From Engraulis encrasicolus (Eukaryota > Chordata > Actinopteri > Clupeiformes > Engraulidae), in NCBI RefSeq assembly GCF_034702125.1, contig NC_085867.1, forward strand, positions 44,161,702 to 44,225,701: a DNA stretch of 64,000 bases, read 5' to 3'. Of the stretch, positions 11,385-22,550 are shown one piece after another. The notes under the pieces are model-generated. The model worked only from the letters and a program-made list of their open reading frames with translations, was not told the origin of the DNA and searched no databases. Position numbers and translations under genes: made by a program. The number at the start of each line of letters is the position of its first letter. Within the stretch, counting starts at the first letter, position 1.

Positions 11385-11540
11385 TGCCGTGGCCAACCGG
11401 GAGGGTACTCGTCTGCCATGCAGCCAACCTGGATTCAATTCCCAGCCTGGGTCCTTTGCAGACCCCTCCCTATCTCTCTCCCCATTCACTTCCTGTCCAC
11501 CTCTCAAACTGTCCTATAATCAATAAAGTCATAAAAGACC
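11385..11540 (+). mobile_element. tRNA-derived SINE, family B
   Basis: Head with a degraded B box (GGATTCAATTCCCAG), then the shared CTCTCCCCATTCACTTCCTG block and an A-rich tail (AATAAAGTCATAAAAGACC). Confidence 0.65.
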
Positions 11541-11665
11541 AAAAAAATATCTTTAAAAAGTAAAAGTTGCCTTCAGTATAAAGTAGGCCTGAAGTGACGG
11601 GGGAAATCCTGGTTTGTGTTCATAATAATAATACGGCCCTAGGAGGCATGGAAAAGGTTCCTCAC

Positions 11666-12044
11666 TAGGGCTGGGAATCAATCCAAATTTCTTGGATCGA
11701 TTCGATTCCGATCCAGAAGGTCACCATCCAATTCGATCCACAATCCGATCCGATTCAATTCGATATCGATCTTCTGTATTGCTAGGTTGTTACTTCAACC
11801 CATTTATGCCTAGATTTTTATGACTGGCTATGAAAACCTAAATATCTCAGTCTTTGATGCCCACACAAGCATGAAATACCATGGTAGCCTACATGAATGT
11901 GGAAGAGAGCCACAGGATGTGCTTGAGAAAATAGTGCCTGTAATAATCTGCAAAAGATCGATCCACAAAGTTGTGAATCGATATCACACTTTTTGAACAT
12001 GAATCAATATTGGGTCGCGATTCAATCTTTTGAACACAGCCCTA
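11666..12044. mobile_element. hAT-type MITE with perfect 8-bp TSD
   Basis: TAGGGCTGGGAATCAATCC at the left and ...ACAGCCCTA at the right are flanked by identical TTCCTCAC octamers (11658-11665, 12045-12052). The interior is rich in GATTCGAT/ATCGAT motifs. It is a 379-bp non-autonomous element of the same general type as 44118-44474 and 53835-54214. Confidence 0.85.
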
Positions 12045-12084
12045 TTCCTCACCCCCGCTGTAGAGCGATATTACAGCTATATTT

Positions 12085-12234
12085 CAGGGTGTTGGTCACA
12101 GTCCAGTGTGGGGTTAGGTGCCTTGTTCAAGGGCACTTCACTCATGGATAGAGGTGTAGGGAGGAGTGGTAATGATGGGATTCGAACCTGCAACCCTGTG
12201 ATCTTGAGTCCATCTCCCTAGGCCACGGCTGCCC
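12085..12234 (-). mobile_element. tRNA-derived SINE, family C (reverse)
   Basis: Read from the minus strand it shows an A-box segment TGGCCTAGGGAGATGG, a B box GGTTCGAATCC, and a body containing AAGTGCCCTTGAACAAGGCA. Confidence 0.75.
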
Positions 12235-12235
12235 T

Positions 12236-12573
12236 ATACTCATGAACGGCGTGACGTTTTCCATGTGCGTTACGCCCATTTGTGGGGGAAAACAGACAAT
12301 GCAAGTCAATCGGTGGTGTTTGGGGAAGAATAAATGAAAGATAAGGTCGGACCTGTAGACTAGCTTTGTTCACGCACAACATGCCGAAAACGTGTTGTGT
12401 TGCCGGCTGTTCAAATAATATAGACAAACAGCCGTGGCTGAAGCATAGACTGTGTTCATTTAGGCTAGCCGATAGCATGTAAGCTAATGAGACATTCGGT
12501 TTGATATCCCCCATAAAGGGGCGTAACGCACATTTAAGAGCAAAGTACCCGGATGGCCGTTCATGAGTATGCC
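12236..12573. mobile_element. Short TIR element with THAP-like start (copy 2)
   Basis: ATACTCATGAACGGC and its complement form the ends. The interior has an ATG at 12381 followed by codons for MPKTCCVAGCSNN, the C-x4-C start expected of a THAP zinc finger, and the frame then stops after about 33 codons. It reads like the first coding exon of a THAP-type transposase left in a deletion derivative. Confidence 0.6.
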
Positions 12574-13187
12574 TTGTACCCCAGCATGCCAAAGGAAAAG
12601 CTTAGAGTAGAGGACTGAAGGGCCAGAACATCCATTGAACACAACAACACAACAATTGTTTAGGAGAGGAGGAGAAAGGTGCAGTGACCCCATACTCAAA
12701 TAGCAGCCTGTTGGCCTTTTGTCGCCTGCGGGGCATCTATCTCTGGCCCTCGAATATATTTTTTTCAGAATTATCCCCAAATAGTCCATTTTTGATGCTA
12801 AGCCCCTCTTAAAGGATAGTTCCGGCGTAAAATGAAAGTTTCACCATCGATTTCTCATGCCACATAATGTATCTAATGATGAGCCATTCTGGGCAATGCC
12901 GCGCCGTTATGGAGTTAGCTAATTTTAAGCTTTTTGGCGAAAAACGCAGCCAATGCATCACGGCGGGGCCAATTATAGGCCTATTATTTTCTGATGTTTC
13001 CCCGCTATAAACAACTTCAAAAACGATACACACTTCATCACAAAGGTCTCGTGAATCAAACCGAGGCACAGAGACGATCATCGGACCACACAGTCTTTCA
13101 CTGGCCAGTGTTTTCAGAGGTGTCTCACTGTTGCAACTCTCTGACCCGGATGCAGGCTACTCAATCAGGTGGCTAGGTAGGCTAAAC

Positions 13188-13403
13188 ATGGTCCGCGGTT
13201 CTTACACCGGCTGCGTCCGTAAAATGAAAATCTGGAACCCCGACCGTTTTCACCGACTGCCACTGTCTAAACCAGCCATATTACGGGAATGGCTAATAGT
13301 ATTAGAAGTGGACGAAACTGACATAAAAACCCTGAGGGATCGCTACCGTGTATGGAGGGAGCATTTCGAGGATGATGACTACAAGAAGAGTAGGAACACC
13401 TAA
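13188..13403 (+). pseudogene. THAP-domain transposase fragment (left arm)
   Basis: The frame contains a THAP-like stretch with WNPDRFHRLP, REWL and VWREHFEDDDY. In THAP domains the last pair of zinc ligands normally reads C-x2-H before F. Here the Cys codon is TGG (Trp) while His-Phe is retained, so the zinc site is broken. The frame stops at 13401-13403. It is a decayed fragment, not a functional gene. Confidence 0.6.
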
Positions 13404-14029
13404 ACGAAACCGTCTAAAGATGAATGCTGTACCAAAAAGGCGCATGGCTATGGAGGTATGTTTGAAGAGAGAGAAACATGTGTAAATGTGTCTGGCTCAT
13501 GAATCTTGAGTGTCTGTGAATCGGTGAAACTGGTTGCAACACCGCGCGTCTTTGCCAGCAAGCACTCTGTTTTGGGAAGGCATACAGGTGCAGTAAATGT
13601 AGCCCACTACAGGAGATAAATAAACTGTCAAAACAAACTAGCGCGGGATGGCAAGTGAAATTGTGAAATTGTGCGACCTGAGGCATTCGATGTGGTTGAT
13701 GTCAAGCATGCTAGAGTAGAATTAGTTTGTGAAGCAGACACTAATTGACCAGGGCGCGCGAGGTCAGATGGACCATTACGCAACGGAGGGCTGGAGGAAT
13801 TTTATAAAGTCGTACTAGAAGTGCTCTTACAGATGTAAGTACACCACCAGTGGTGTGTTATTACAAAGTTGAATCCATGTTATATTATACCGTGTTGCAA
13901 TTACTTTGTAAGAGTAGTCTGCCTACCTGATCGAACGTCTGGGAGTGATAAAACCACCTGGGGCTACACGTCCGGGAGTGATCTCAGTGTGGAGTGTCCA
14001 TCTGCCACCGGTACTCTCCATACAACTCT

Positions 14030-14215
14030 TCAAATCTGCTGCCTGCACACACGGTAGTCGCGATCCCTCCGGGTTTTTATGTCAGTTTTGTCCACTTCTG
14101 ATGCTATTAGCCATTCCCGTAATATGGCTGGTTTAGACAGTGGCAGTCGGTGAAAACGGTCGGGGTTCCAGCTTTTCATTTTACGGTCGCAGCCGGTGTA
14201 AGAACCGCGGATCAT
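14030..14215 (-). pseudogene. THAP-domain transposase fragment (right arm)
   Basis: Inverted counterpart of 13188-13403, sharing WNPDRFHRLP and REWL. This copy keeps a Cys at the ligand position where the left arm has Trp (RVCRQQ) but loses the following His-Phe through a frame change. Confidence 0.55.
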
Positions 14216-15131
14216 GTTTAGCCTAGGCTACCTAGCCACCTGACTGAGTAGCCTGCATCCGGGTCAGAGAGTTGCAACAGTGAGACACCTCTGAAAACAC
14301 TGGCCAGTGTGGTCCGATGATCGTCTCTGTGCCTCGGTTTGATTGACGAGACCTTTGTGATGAAGTGTGTGTCGTTTTTGAAGTTGTTTATAGCGGGGAA
14401 ACATCAGAAAATAATAGGCCTATAATTGGCCCCGCCGTGATGCATTGGCTGCGTTTTTCGCCAAAAAGCTTAAAATTAGCTAACTCCATAACGGCGCGGC
14501 ATTGCCCAGAATGGCTCATCATTAGATACATTATGTGGCATGGGAAAGCGATGGTGAAACTTTCATTTTACGCCGGAACTATCCTTTAAGTCTACAAACA
14601 AAGTTGCCCCTTCACTGGAAGGAATTTGAGAAACTGGACCTCTGTAACTTTTAATTGAATACCCCTGGTGTAGTAACCTGATTTACATCATCTGGGCTGC
14701 GTTCAGCTACGTCACGCGGGGGCGTTCCCATGCCTCACCACCTGCTTCTCAACGTCAACAAAACAAAATAAATTACTGTGGACTTAAGGAAGAAACAACC
14801 AACACACGTCCCACTCATCATCAACGGCAGCGCAGTGCAGTAGAGTCTGTGAAAAGCACAAAGTTCCTGGGAGTGCACATCACAGATGACCTCTCATGGA
14901 CAACCAACACCACCGCACTGGTCAAGAAGGTGTAGACACGACTCAACTTTCTGAGAAGGATGAGAAGAGCTGACCTCCCCACCTCTGCTCTCACCACCTT
15001 CTACAGAGTTGCTATTGAGAGCTTCCTGACCAGCAGTGTCTCTGTCTGGCACAGCAGCTGTCTAGCTGCAGACAAGAAGGCGCTGCAGAGGGTGGTGAGG
15101 ACAGCAGAAAAGATAATCAGGTCACCCCTAG

Positions 15132-15285
15132 TAAGTGGAGAATTCTTGCACACCTCCTTGGTCAGGTGCGTAGGAGTGGAACCCCAAAGTCACCAATGTT
15201 AAATAAAGAAAGCTCCCGCACACTGTTCACATTTGCATGGTTTAATGCAACGTTTCGGTCTACTGACCTTCTTCAAGCAATTCAA
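15132..15285. mobile_element. 154-bp insertion in the LINE with 8-bp TSD
   Basis: The LINE frame is interrupted by sequence flanked by identical ACCCCTAG octamers (15124-15131 and 15286-15293). The insert contains TGCAACGTTTCGGTCTACTG. I see no clear terminal inverted repeat, so the class is uncertain; 8 bp is hAT-like. Confidence 0.6.
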
Positions 15286-15577
15286 ACCCCTAGTCACCCC
15301 TACCAGCCATTCTGGAACTGTACACTTCACTATTCCAAGAGGGCAATGAACGTCATCAAAGACACAACTCATCCATCACACAGACTGTTCTCCCTTCTAC
15401 CATCAGGGAAGCGGTACCACAACCTGCGCTCCCGCACAAGCAGACTGAGCGACAGCTTCTTTCCACAAGCCATCAGACTCATCAACACATAGAAAAACGC
15501 ATGAACATTCCAAGGTCACTGGACCTTATTTCACCATGCCACTGGCACTTTACTCTTGCACCTTGTATACAGGTTTG

Positions 15578-15580
15578 CTG

Positions 15581-15644
<64 letters not shown>
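15578..15644. repeat. (TG)n microsatellite
   Basis: A GT dinucleotide run of about 65 bp, almost uninterrupted, within the LINE 3' UTR. Confidence 0.95.
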
Positions 15645-15646
<2 letters not shown>

Positions 15647-15859
15647 TTAGTGTCAAGCAGTATCTATGAGTATAGTTGTGTGTGTGTTTGTGTGAGTGTG
15701 GGTGTGTGTGATTGAGAGAAAGATTATTGTCAATGCCTTATTTAAACGTTTTAGTAAACTGCACATTGGAGACTGGTCAAACTTAATTTCAAACTTATGT
15801 GCTAAACCTGTTACATAGGTTTTTGACAATACACTTGACTTGACTTGAACATTTTTGAG

Positions 15860-17020
15860 TTTCCAAAGACATATGACAACGCTGCTATTTTTTAACACGG
15901 CATTTCTTCATTTTCTGTAAAATATTATCAAATACAATTACTTTCCCAAATGTTCTTGCTTTGACATAGAATGTGCAGTGTCCCCAATGTATTTTTGCTC
16001 ATTTAAGTACTATTTATTTGAAGAATGTTGACATTTACACACCTTTGCAAAGACAGTTATTATTTTGAGCGTACTGTAACTGTGCATACTGCAGTGTATC
16101 AGCTCAGCAACTCAGTCCATTTCCACTGATGACACCTGATATTACAGCAAAATGTGCCGATTCATGTAAAGCAAAGGAGATGCGCACTCTGCGTTTCTAA
16201 ATTAACAATCCAGTGCAACCAGAGTAGGACTAAATCATTAGTAAAAAGGGAAAAAGAATCTGGTGTCACACGTATGTCTATTTTTTGTTATTTATTTTTT
16301 TCAGTGCATGCAGTCAGACTAACGTTTCGACATGCGTCTTCATCAGATGAACCATGTGCTAATTAATCTTTCCATGACTAAAAGCACACTGTAATTCAAC
16401 TGTAATTCAACCGCAAGCGAACTGACAGACTTTATGTCCACACATGAGCCCTGCCAGCACATGTGTCCTCCCCGGTGGGGTGCCAGGGTGGCTCGCGATC
16501 TCCCGGGACGCATCTTATAAATCTGTCATCCAAAATTAGCATGGGGGTGCTTTGTAGCCACCCCACTAGTCCGGTCAACAGTTTAGCAGGCTGAAGCCAG
16601 GTGTGTGTGGGGGGGGTGGAGGCTCTGACTCAGCTAAACGGACTAATTGACCTGAGGCACATCTTCCCAGCAGGATATTTTTAAAGCCACACCGTTTTCA
16701 GTTCAGTACAACACTACACTACCCGATGGCAAAATGAGACGCTCGATCTTTCACCCCCTGATATATGCCATCGTCCTGGACTTAAGTGTGTTTAATTGGG
16801 TGGAAATAGCTTTGACATTTCAACAATGTCTTTCCCTGCCTCCTTCACCTATGACATTAGTGTCTTAGCCACAGGCTCGGGATTGAGACGACACTTGTCA
16901 TGTCTTTGATGAAGAGTAAAGAAATGACAAGGAGTGTCTTAGCCACAGCCTGAAGGTCTACTAACAGCGTCTTAGATCATTTACATAGCCCGCACGAGGG
17001 GTAGTCATGGTTTTCCTGTT
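15860..17020. other. Non-genic sequence
   Basis: No coding region or clear repeat family recognised. AACGTTTCGACATGCGTCTT near 16322 resembles the AACGTTTCGG motif in the 15132 insertion, which hints at a further transposon remnant. Confidence 0.35.
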
Positions 17021-17024
17021 CTAC

Positions 17025-17550
17025 TGAGTTCTAGTCAAAGTTCTCCTGCCCTGAGAGCTAGCCAGAGTTCTATTCTACTGAGAGCTAGTCATGAGTCTTG
17101 TTCTACTGAGAGCTACTCAAAGTTCTACTGAGGGCTAGTCAGAGTTCTATTCTACTGAGGGCTACAGAGTTCTACTGCCCTACTAGAGAGCGTTATACCG
17201 AGGGCTAGTCATGTGTTCTACGGGCCTGTTCTACTGTGAGCTAGTCAGGGTTCTACTGGGGGCTAGTCATGTGTTCTACTGGCCTGTTCTACTGTGAGCT
17301 AGTCAGAGTTCTATTGGGGGCTAGTCATGTGTTCTACTGGCCTGTTCTACTGTGAGCTAGTCAGAGTTCTACTGGGGGCTAGTCAGAGTTCTACTGTGAG
17401 CTAGGCAGAGTTCTAATGGGGGCTAGTCAGAGTTCTACTGAGGGCTGATCAGAGTTTAACTGAGTTCTACTGCCCTACTGATGGTAGTCAGAGTTCTACT
17501 GGGGGCTAGTCAGAGTTCTACTATTCTACTGATGGCTAGTCAGAGTTCTA
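17025..17550. repeat. ~20-24-bp minisatellite (GAGTTCTACTG... type)
   Basis: More than 20 imperfect units around AGAGTTCTACTG plus GGGCTAGTC or GAGCTAGTC, with higher-order repetition of a longer unit near 17205-17360. Confidence 0.9.
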
Positions 17551-17729
17551 CGGTTCTACCAGTTAGAGTACAAGTCGGAAAACTCTGTTCTGCGGTTTTG
17601 AAGCATGCATGACTGAATTCTGTGAGAATTCTACTAAAAATGCTGCACACTGCACCTTTAACCCCTTGGTGCAGAGCCTATGTTAACCCTCGCCAAAATT
17701 GTAATGGCTATGCCTTCATATGTTACTTA

Positions 17730-17990
17730 AGGCTCAAGTCAAGTCAAGTCAAGTAGGTTTTATTATCAAATTCTTTACATGCACTGGTCATACAAAGAAT
17801 TTGAAATCACATTTCTTGCTTTCCCATTCAGACATAGACTAATCAAGGTAAGGACATAGACAGTATAGACATAGACAGTACTTATACATGGACATAAGAC
17901 AGTATGGACATAGACAGTGCTCATACAGACATTTAAAGTGCAAGACTGGACAACAGAAGACTTATAGGCTCTCTGTAATGTCATAGAAAT
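17730..17990 (-). mobile_element. LINE 3' end fragment (reverse)
   Basis: CAAGTCAAGTCAAGTCAAG at 17736 is the complement of the TTGACTTGACTTGA tail of the 14.7-15.85 kb LINE. The following 200 bp contain short direct repeats of GACATAGACAGTA. Confidence 0.5.
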
Positions 17991-18059
17991 GTTGTTATGA
18001 TGTAGTTCAGTATTTTCAGCAAACAGTCAGAGTCTACGGTGGGCGCCTTACCAATGCGG

Positions 18060-18630
18060 TGCTGGGGGAACCCTGTCTACTGTGCTGAGGGGAAGTCTTC
18101 ATTTGCCCCTGTCTACTGTGCTGAGGGGTAGTCCCCATTTGCCCCTGTGCTGAGGGGTAGTCCTAATTTGCCCCATTTGCCCCTGCCTGCTGTGCTGAGG
18201 GGTAGTCTTCATTTGCCCCTGAGCTGAGGGGTATTCTTCATTTGCCCCTGCCTGCTGTGCTGAGGGGTAGTCAACATTTGCCCCTGTGCTGAGGGGTACC
18301 CTGTCTACTGTGCTGAGGGGTAGTCCACATTTGCCCCTGTGCTGAGGGGTAGTCTTCATTTGCCCCTGTGCTTAGGGGTAGTCCTCATTTGCCCCTGTGC
18401 TGAGGGGTAGTCCTCATTTGCCCCTGTGCTGAGGGGCAGTCCCCATTTGCCTCATTTGCCCCTGTCTACTGTGCTGAGGGGTAGTCTTCATTTGCCCCTG
18501 TGCTGAGGGGTAGTCCTCATTTGCCCCTGTGCTGAGGGGTAGTCTTCATTTGCCCCTGTCTACAGTGCTGAGGGGTAGTCTTCATTTGCCCCTGTCTACT
18601 CTGCTGAGGGGTAGTCCTCATTTGCCCCTG
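18060..18630. repeat. ~30-bp minisatellite (GCTGAGGGGTAGTC... type)
   Basis: Roughly 18 units containing TGCTGAGGGGTAGTC followed by TTCATTTGCCCCTG. Some units carry an extra TCTACTG segment, so lengths alternate. Reading frames here are repeat artefacts. Confidence 0.93.
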
Positions 18631-18959
18631 ACAGTAGCAGTAGTAACCGCAGTGGTAGTAGGAAGAGGCAATAAAATGAAATATATGAGGAGCTACTGAA
18701 TGATGACAGCGGTTAGGAACACGCTCCCACACTCCCCCACACTCCTCCCTGGCTGGTGTGAGTGCCAGGCATGCAGTATAAATAGTTGGCACAGTCTAGG
18801 CGTAAGGGGAGACCAGAAGCTTAGCAGGCCGGGAGTGGGGGAGCATGGAGGGGGGGAGTGGGGGAGTGCGGAGTGAGGGAGTGTGTGTGGAGGGGGGTTG
18901 GTTTGGGTCACATACACCGCTTGGCCTGTTATTCAGTCTCTACCAAAACACACGCATGC

Positions 18960-19008
18960 ACGCACACACACACACACACACTACTACTACTACTACTATT
19001 ACTACAGA
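18960..19008. repeat. (CA)n(CTA)n compound microsatellite
   Basis: A CA run followed directly by a CTA trinucleotide run. Confidence 0.95.
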
Positions 19009-19256
19009 CCTCTTGCATGAATGAGTCTATTACGTCTGTACAGCTACATGCCAGTCTCACTGTGTCAGTCTCCATGCTACTATGTGGGTTAATGGAGGCT
19101 TTGGAGGCATCATGGAGGGAGACCTTGGGCCATTGGTTAGGGCCCCTAATGTAACACAATAACTAATTATTATTCTGGATGAAACACCGCATGCATCCTT
19201 ACACTTATAGAAATATGTATGGGTTTAATAGCCAACAAGTTAGTTCATGCATTCAC

Positions 19257-19843
19257 GTGAGGTCCTCAATGAGGTACCGACCCGAGGTCCTAAATGAGGC
19301 ACCGACCCGAGGTCCTCAATAAGCTACCATCCCGAGGTCCTCAATTAGGTACTGTACTGACCCGACGTCCTCAATAAGCTACCGTCCCGAGGTCCTCAAT
19401 TAGCTACCGACCTGAGGTCTGACCTCAATTAGCTACCGACCTGAGGTCTGACCTCAATTAGCTACCAACCCGAGGTCCTCAATTAGGTACTGTACTGACC
19501 CGAGGTCCTCAATTAGGTACTGTACTGACCCGACGTCCTCAATTAGGTACTGTACTGACCCGAGGTCCTCAATGAGGTACCGACCCGAGGTCCTCAATTA
19601 GGTACTGTACCGACCTGTGGTCCGACCTCAATTAGCTACCGACCCGAGGTCCTCAATGAGGTACCGACCCGAGGTCCTCAATTAGGTACTGTACTGACCC
19701 GAGGTCCTCAATTAGGTACTGTACCAACCTAAGGTCCTCAATTAGCTACCGACCTGAGGTCCGACCTCAATTAGCTACCGACCCGAGGTCCTCAATTAGC
19801 TACCGACCTGAGGTCTTCAATGAGGTACCGACCCGAGGTCCTC
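19257..19843. repeat. ~24-30-bp minisatellite (CCGAGGTCCTCAAT... type)
   Basis: About 22 units of CCGAGGTCCTCAAT followed by TAGCTACCGA, GAGGTACCGA or TAGGTACTGTACTGA. The mixed unit types suggest unequal exchange between variants. Confidence 0.93.
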
Positions 19844-19845
19844 TG

Positions 19846-19935
19846 CTGATCCTTCCCCCCTCTCTCTCTCCCCACTAATTTCCTGTCTATCTCACTGACT
19901 GACTTGTCTGCCTAATAAAGGTGAAAAAAATATCT
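19846..19935 (+). mobile_element. SINE family B, 3' fragment
   Basis: GATCCTTCCCCCCTCTCTC...CACTAATTTCCTGTC followed by an A-rich tail matches the 3' half of family B (compare 11460-11540 and 59415-59490). Confidence 0.55.
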
Positions 19936-20304
19936 TAGACACAACAAAAAAGAAAACTAAAGGATTTAAGTGTGCAGACTCCTCTCCAAACCTTGTCAGC
20001 CAAGCCAGTCAGAGCGGTAAGCAGACTACTGCGGCCTTTCTGCCAAAACCAGTTAAACTTATTTTTAGTACCGTAGCCTCCTCTCCTCTCTTCTCGTCTC
20101 CTCGTGTCATGTGGAGTCATGCCAGCTGTTTGCAGCAAGACTGGAAGGTCGTCATATAAAACCATGAATGAACCCAATGCCACCCCCCCCCCTCCTTCAG
20201 TCCAATGAATACATCTCCATGAATCCCCCACTAGTCAGTCGAATGAATACATCTGCTCAAGTTTAAGTGAGTCGCTAGTGAGTCGCTTCCACCTCCCGGC
20301 CTCA

Positions 20305-20410
20305 GCACAGACACACACTTGGCCACTTCCACACACACATACACACACACTTGGCCACTTTCACATACACGCGTCTCCACACACACATACACACACTTGG
20401 CCACTTCACC
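20305..20410. repeat. ~35-bp CA-rich tandem repeat
   Basis: Three units of CACACTTGGCCACTT followed by a CA-rich stretch. Confidence 0.8.
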
Positions 20411-20540
20411 CACTCCAACAAGTCACCATCTCACCTCAGCTCTTCACATCGATGATTTGATTTCTGATTTACTTCCACCCTAAAAACAGACGCTCTGGCT
20501 CTCTCTGGAGAAGCATGAGGATCGAGTCAAAAATAAAATC

Positions 20541-20600
20541 GCACACACACACACACACGCGCACACACACACACACACACGCACAGACACACAGACATCT
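20541..20600. repeat. (AC)n microsatellite
   Basis: An AC run interrupted by GC dinucleotides. Confidence 0.95.
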
Positions 20601-20739
20601 TTGGGAACGGGACATACAAATAAACGGGGAGATCCCAATCTTAAATTCGTGGTCACATTTATCACTGGCGGACACTCAGAGGAGTGGTGGCAGACCAGCT
20701 TCATTCGCCTTGCCAGCTGGAACTCCCCAAACGTTTTCC

Positions 20740-21070
20740 TGAAAATCATATCATATTCTGACACCCCGAGGACAGGTCATCGTTTTAAGACGTGGCATCT
20801 GCCCCAGCATGGAGTATGAGTTGACAAGTTAATATGCTGGGCTGACATGTTGTGTGGACAGATTAGTATCGTATCATATCATCGTTAATATGAGTTGGCC
20901 CTGAACTGGCATGTAGTGTGGAGTGAAATCCACGTAGTTATTAGTACAGAAGGCCCCAGGATAACACGTGGCATCATCAGCCCCAGCTGATAGTATGATG
21001 TGGCGCTAGGCTGGCATGTAGTGTGGACAGATTTCTGCAAGCGCCTACTGGGCCCTACTGAGAGGACAAC
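20740..21070. repeat. Imperfect direct repeats of ~100 bp
   Basis: Blocks containing CTGGCATGTAGTGTGGA or CTGACATGTTGTGTGGACAG recur near 20840, 20908 and 21010, with GTGGCATCNNCCCCAGC blocks before them. This is a short, strongly diverged tandem array. Confidence 0.5.
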
Positions 21071-21469
21071 GGGGTCTGTTGTCCTGGGCAGCAGTTGCCA
21101 GGTTAACACCAGACCTAAAGTGAGATTACGCCTGGGGAGTTGCCTATTGTAAATTCCGTAGGGGGCAGAATACTTGGCTATTATGACACACTGCTCTGCT
21201 CTCTGATTGGACAGAGAAACTGTAAAGGTCGGAATGCTTGGCCATTATAACACGGGGACCATGATCTTGGCCGTTATGAGTCATGCATAGTCGCCAGACT
21301 GTCTTTCAGATCGAAACGATTGTGTAGAACTAAAGGCAGTATGGGAGTTCCCAGCAGGGCAGCAGGCATTTCTACTCCTGCCCTCAACTTTGTTGGGGGT
21401 TTTCTCCTCCAAGAAAAAATAAATAAATACAGTAGTTGATTTTAACTCAATATGAGAATGTGACAGAGG

Positions 21470-21605
21470 TCACCTTGCACCTATTCACCCCCCTCGGGGA
21501 TCGAACATGCAACCTCGTCAACTACAACGGTCCGGCAATGGGAGACACAGTACGATACCGCCGCTGGGCCAAGAGACTAGTCTCTCGGCCCAACTGCACC
21601 GAGAC
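21470..21605 (-). mobile_element. tRNA-like SINE fragment (reverse)
   Basis: GGGGATCGAACATGCAACC is the complement of a B box within a tRNA-like context, and the CCGCTGGGCC end fits the 5' head of a SINE. Confidence 0.45.
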
Positions 21606-21810
21606 TGTATGAGGCTATCCGAGGGAGCTCCACGCCAACTCTGCTAGTTAGCCTCAGTTACACTAACATGAATATAGACCAATAATGAAGTGTTATGGAG
21701 TGCGGAGGCTTGGGGCCCTGGTCCTGGGCCCAGTAGGCCCCTGCAGTAGTCCGTCCCTGGATGCGTCCCACTGACGGCACATGCACACTAAGATGTTCGC
21801 GTTCACTTAA

Positions 21811-22165
21811 AGGTACACTGTGCAGGAAATGGTCAAAAAAGGTAGTGCAACTATGCTGCTCATTGAAACCAGGCTGCCTATTGCCAAATTTGATCTTTAC
21901 ATGAAAGTTTACTAAGTAATAAACAAATGTTTCCTAGTATGATCCAAGTAGAGTCATTTTTGCAGCTAAAATTGGCTATTTTTGGAAATTCAAAATGGCG
22001 GACCATGGAGAATATCCCCATTTTCATGTATGAAAAGTGCAATTTTTCATACTGAATACTTAGAGTTTGATGGTGGTGGTAAGTATTCATGAAAAAGGTA
22101 ACATTAGTGAATGGGCAGCATAAATTCTTGAAATAAACAACTAAAAATCTCACACAGTGTCCCTT
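21811..22165. mobile_element. TTAA-flanked MITE, family A
   Basis: AGGTACACTGTGCAGGAAAT at the left and CACACAGTGTCCCTT at the right are flanked by TTAA (21807-21810, 22166-22169). The family shares TGCTGCTCATTGAAAC, GAAATTCAAAATGGCGG and GAATGGGCAGC, which makes it easy to follow through the window. Confidence 0.85.
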
Positions 22166-22550
22166 TTAAGTCTCCGGGGGCATCGCGAGTCCGAGAGGTT
22201 CGCGGGCTGCCTTTAACACTGCACAGTCAACGTCCACGTACTATCTATTCATTTTCAATGGGAGCCGTTCATTGAACGAGGACGTCCGCGCAGGAAAATA
22301 GACTCGAGTTTCTATTTTCAAGTAGCATCCGGGTCGGGATGGATATGCGCCGCGCTTACACCGCGCTCCTGTGTGCAAGGCATGATCAGTTTTCATGTAT
22401 TCTAACCGTTTTGGTCTGATAACGGACACGTGAAGTGGACGTTAAGTGGACGTCCGCGCCGTTGGTGTGTATACACCGTGAGGCTGCTGTCTGTTTCTGC
22501 CACTCTGAATGGCCTATGCCTCCCTCAATGTAATGTTGTGTAAAGTGTTA

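Larger units (their letters stand above)
12813..14585. mobile_element. Palindromic Kolobok-like element (TTAA TSD, THAP remnants)
   Basis: AGGATAGTTCCGGCGTAAAA and its complement form the ends, flanked by TTAA at 12809-12812 and 14586-14589. The arms are about 530 bp each (12813-13345, 14050-14585) and nearly identical in inverted form. Each arm holds part of a THAP-domain reading frame. TTAA targets plus a THAP-domain transposase characterise the Kolobok superfamily, so that is the best assignment; piggyBac also uses TTAA but lacks THAP. Confidence 0.75.
14745..15850 (+). mobile_element. LINE 3' end (CR1/L2/Rex1-like), degenerate
   Basis: From about 14750 the translation reads as a reverse-transcriptase C-terminal region: KFLGVHITDDLSW, then FLRRMRRADLPTS, then LPSGKRY and DSFFPQAIRL, ending at a TAG at 15490-15492. 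An in-frame TAG (about 14933) and an insertion at 15132-15285 disrupt it. The 3' UTR contains a (TG)n tract and ends in TTGACTTGACTTGA near 15848. Confidence 0.75.

Noticed and set aside
13869..14136. ORFs in the centre of the Kolobok-like palindrome
   Set aside because: Short frames without similarity to THAP transposase catalytic regions that I could recognise.
18060..19843. Regularly spaced repeats resembling a CRISPR array
   Set aside because: Units are contiguous variants of one sequence with no unique spacers, no cas genes, and the context is a vertebrate genome.
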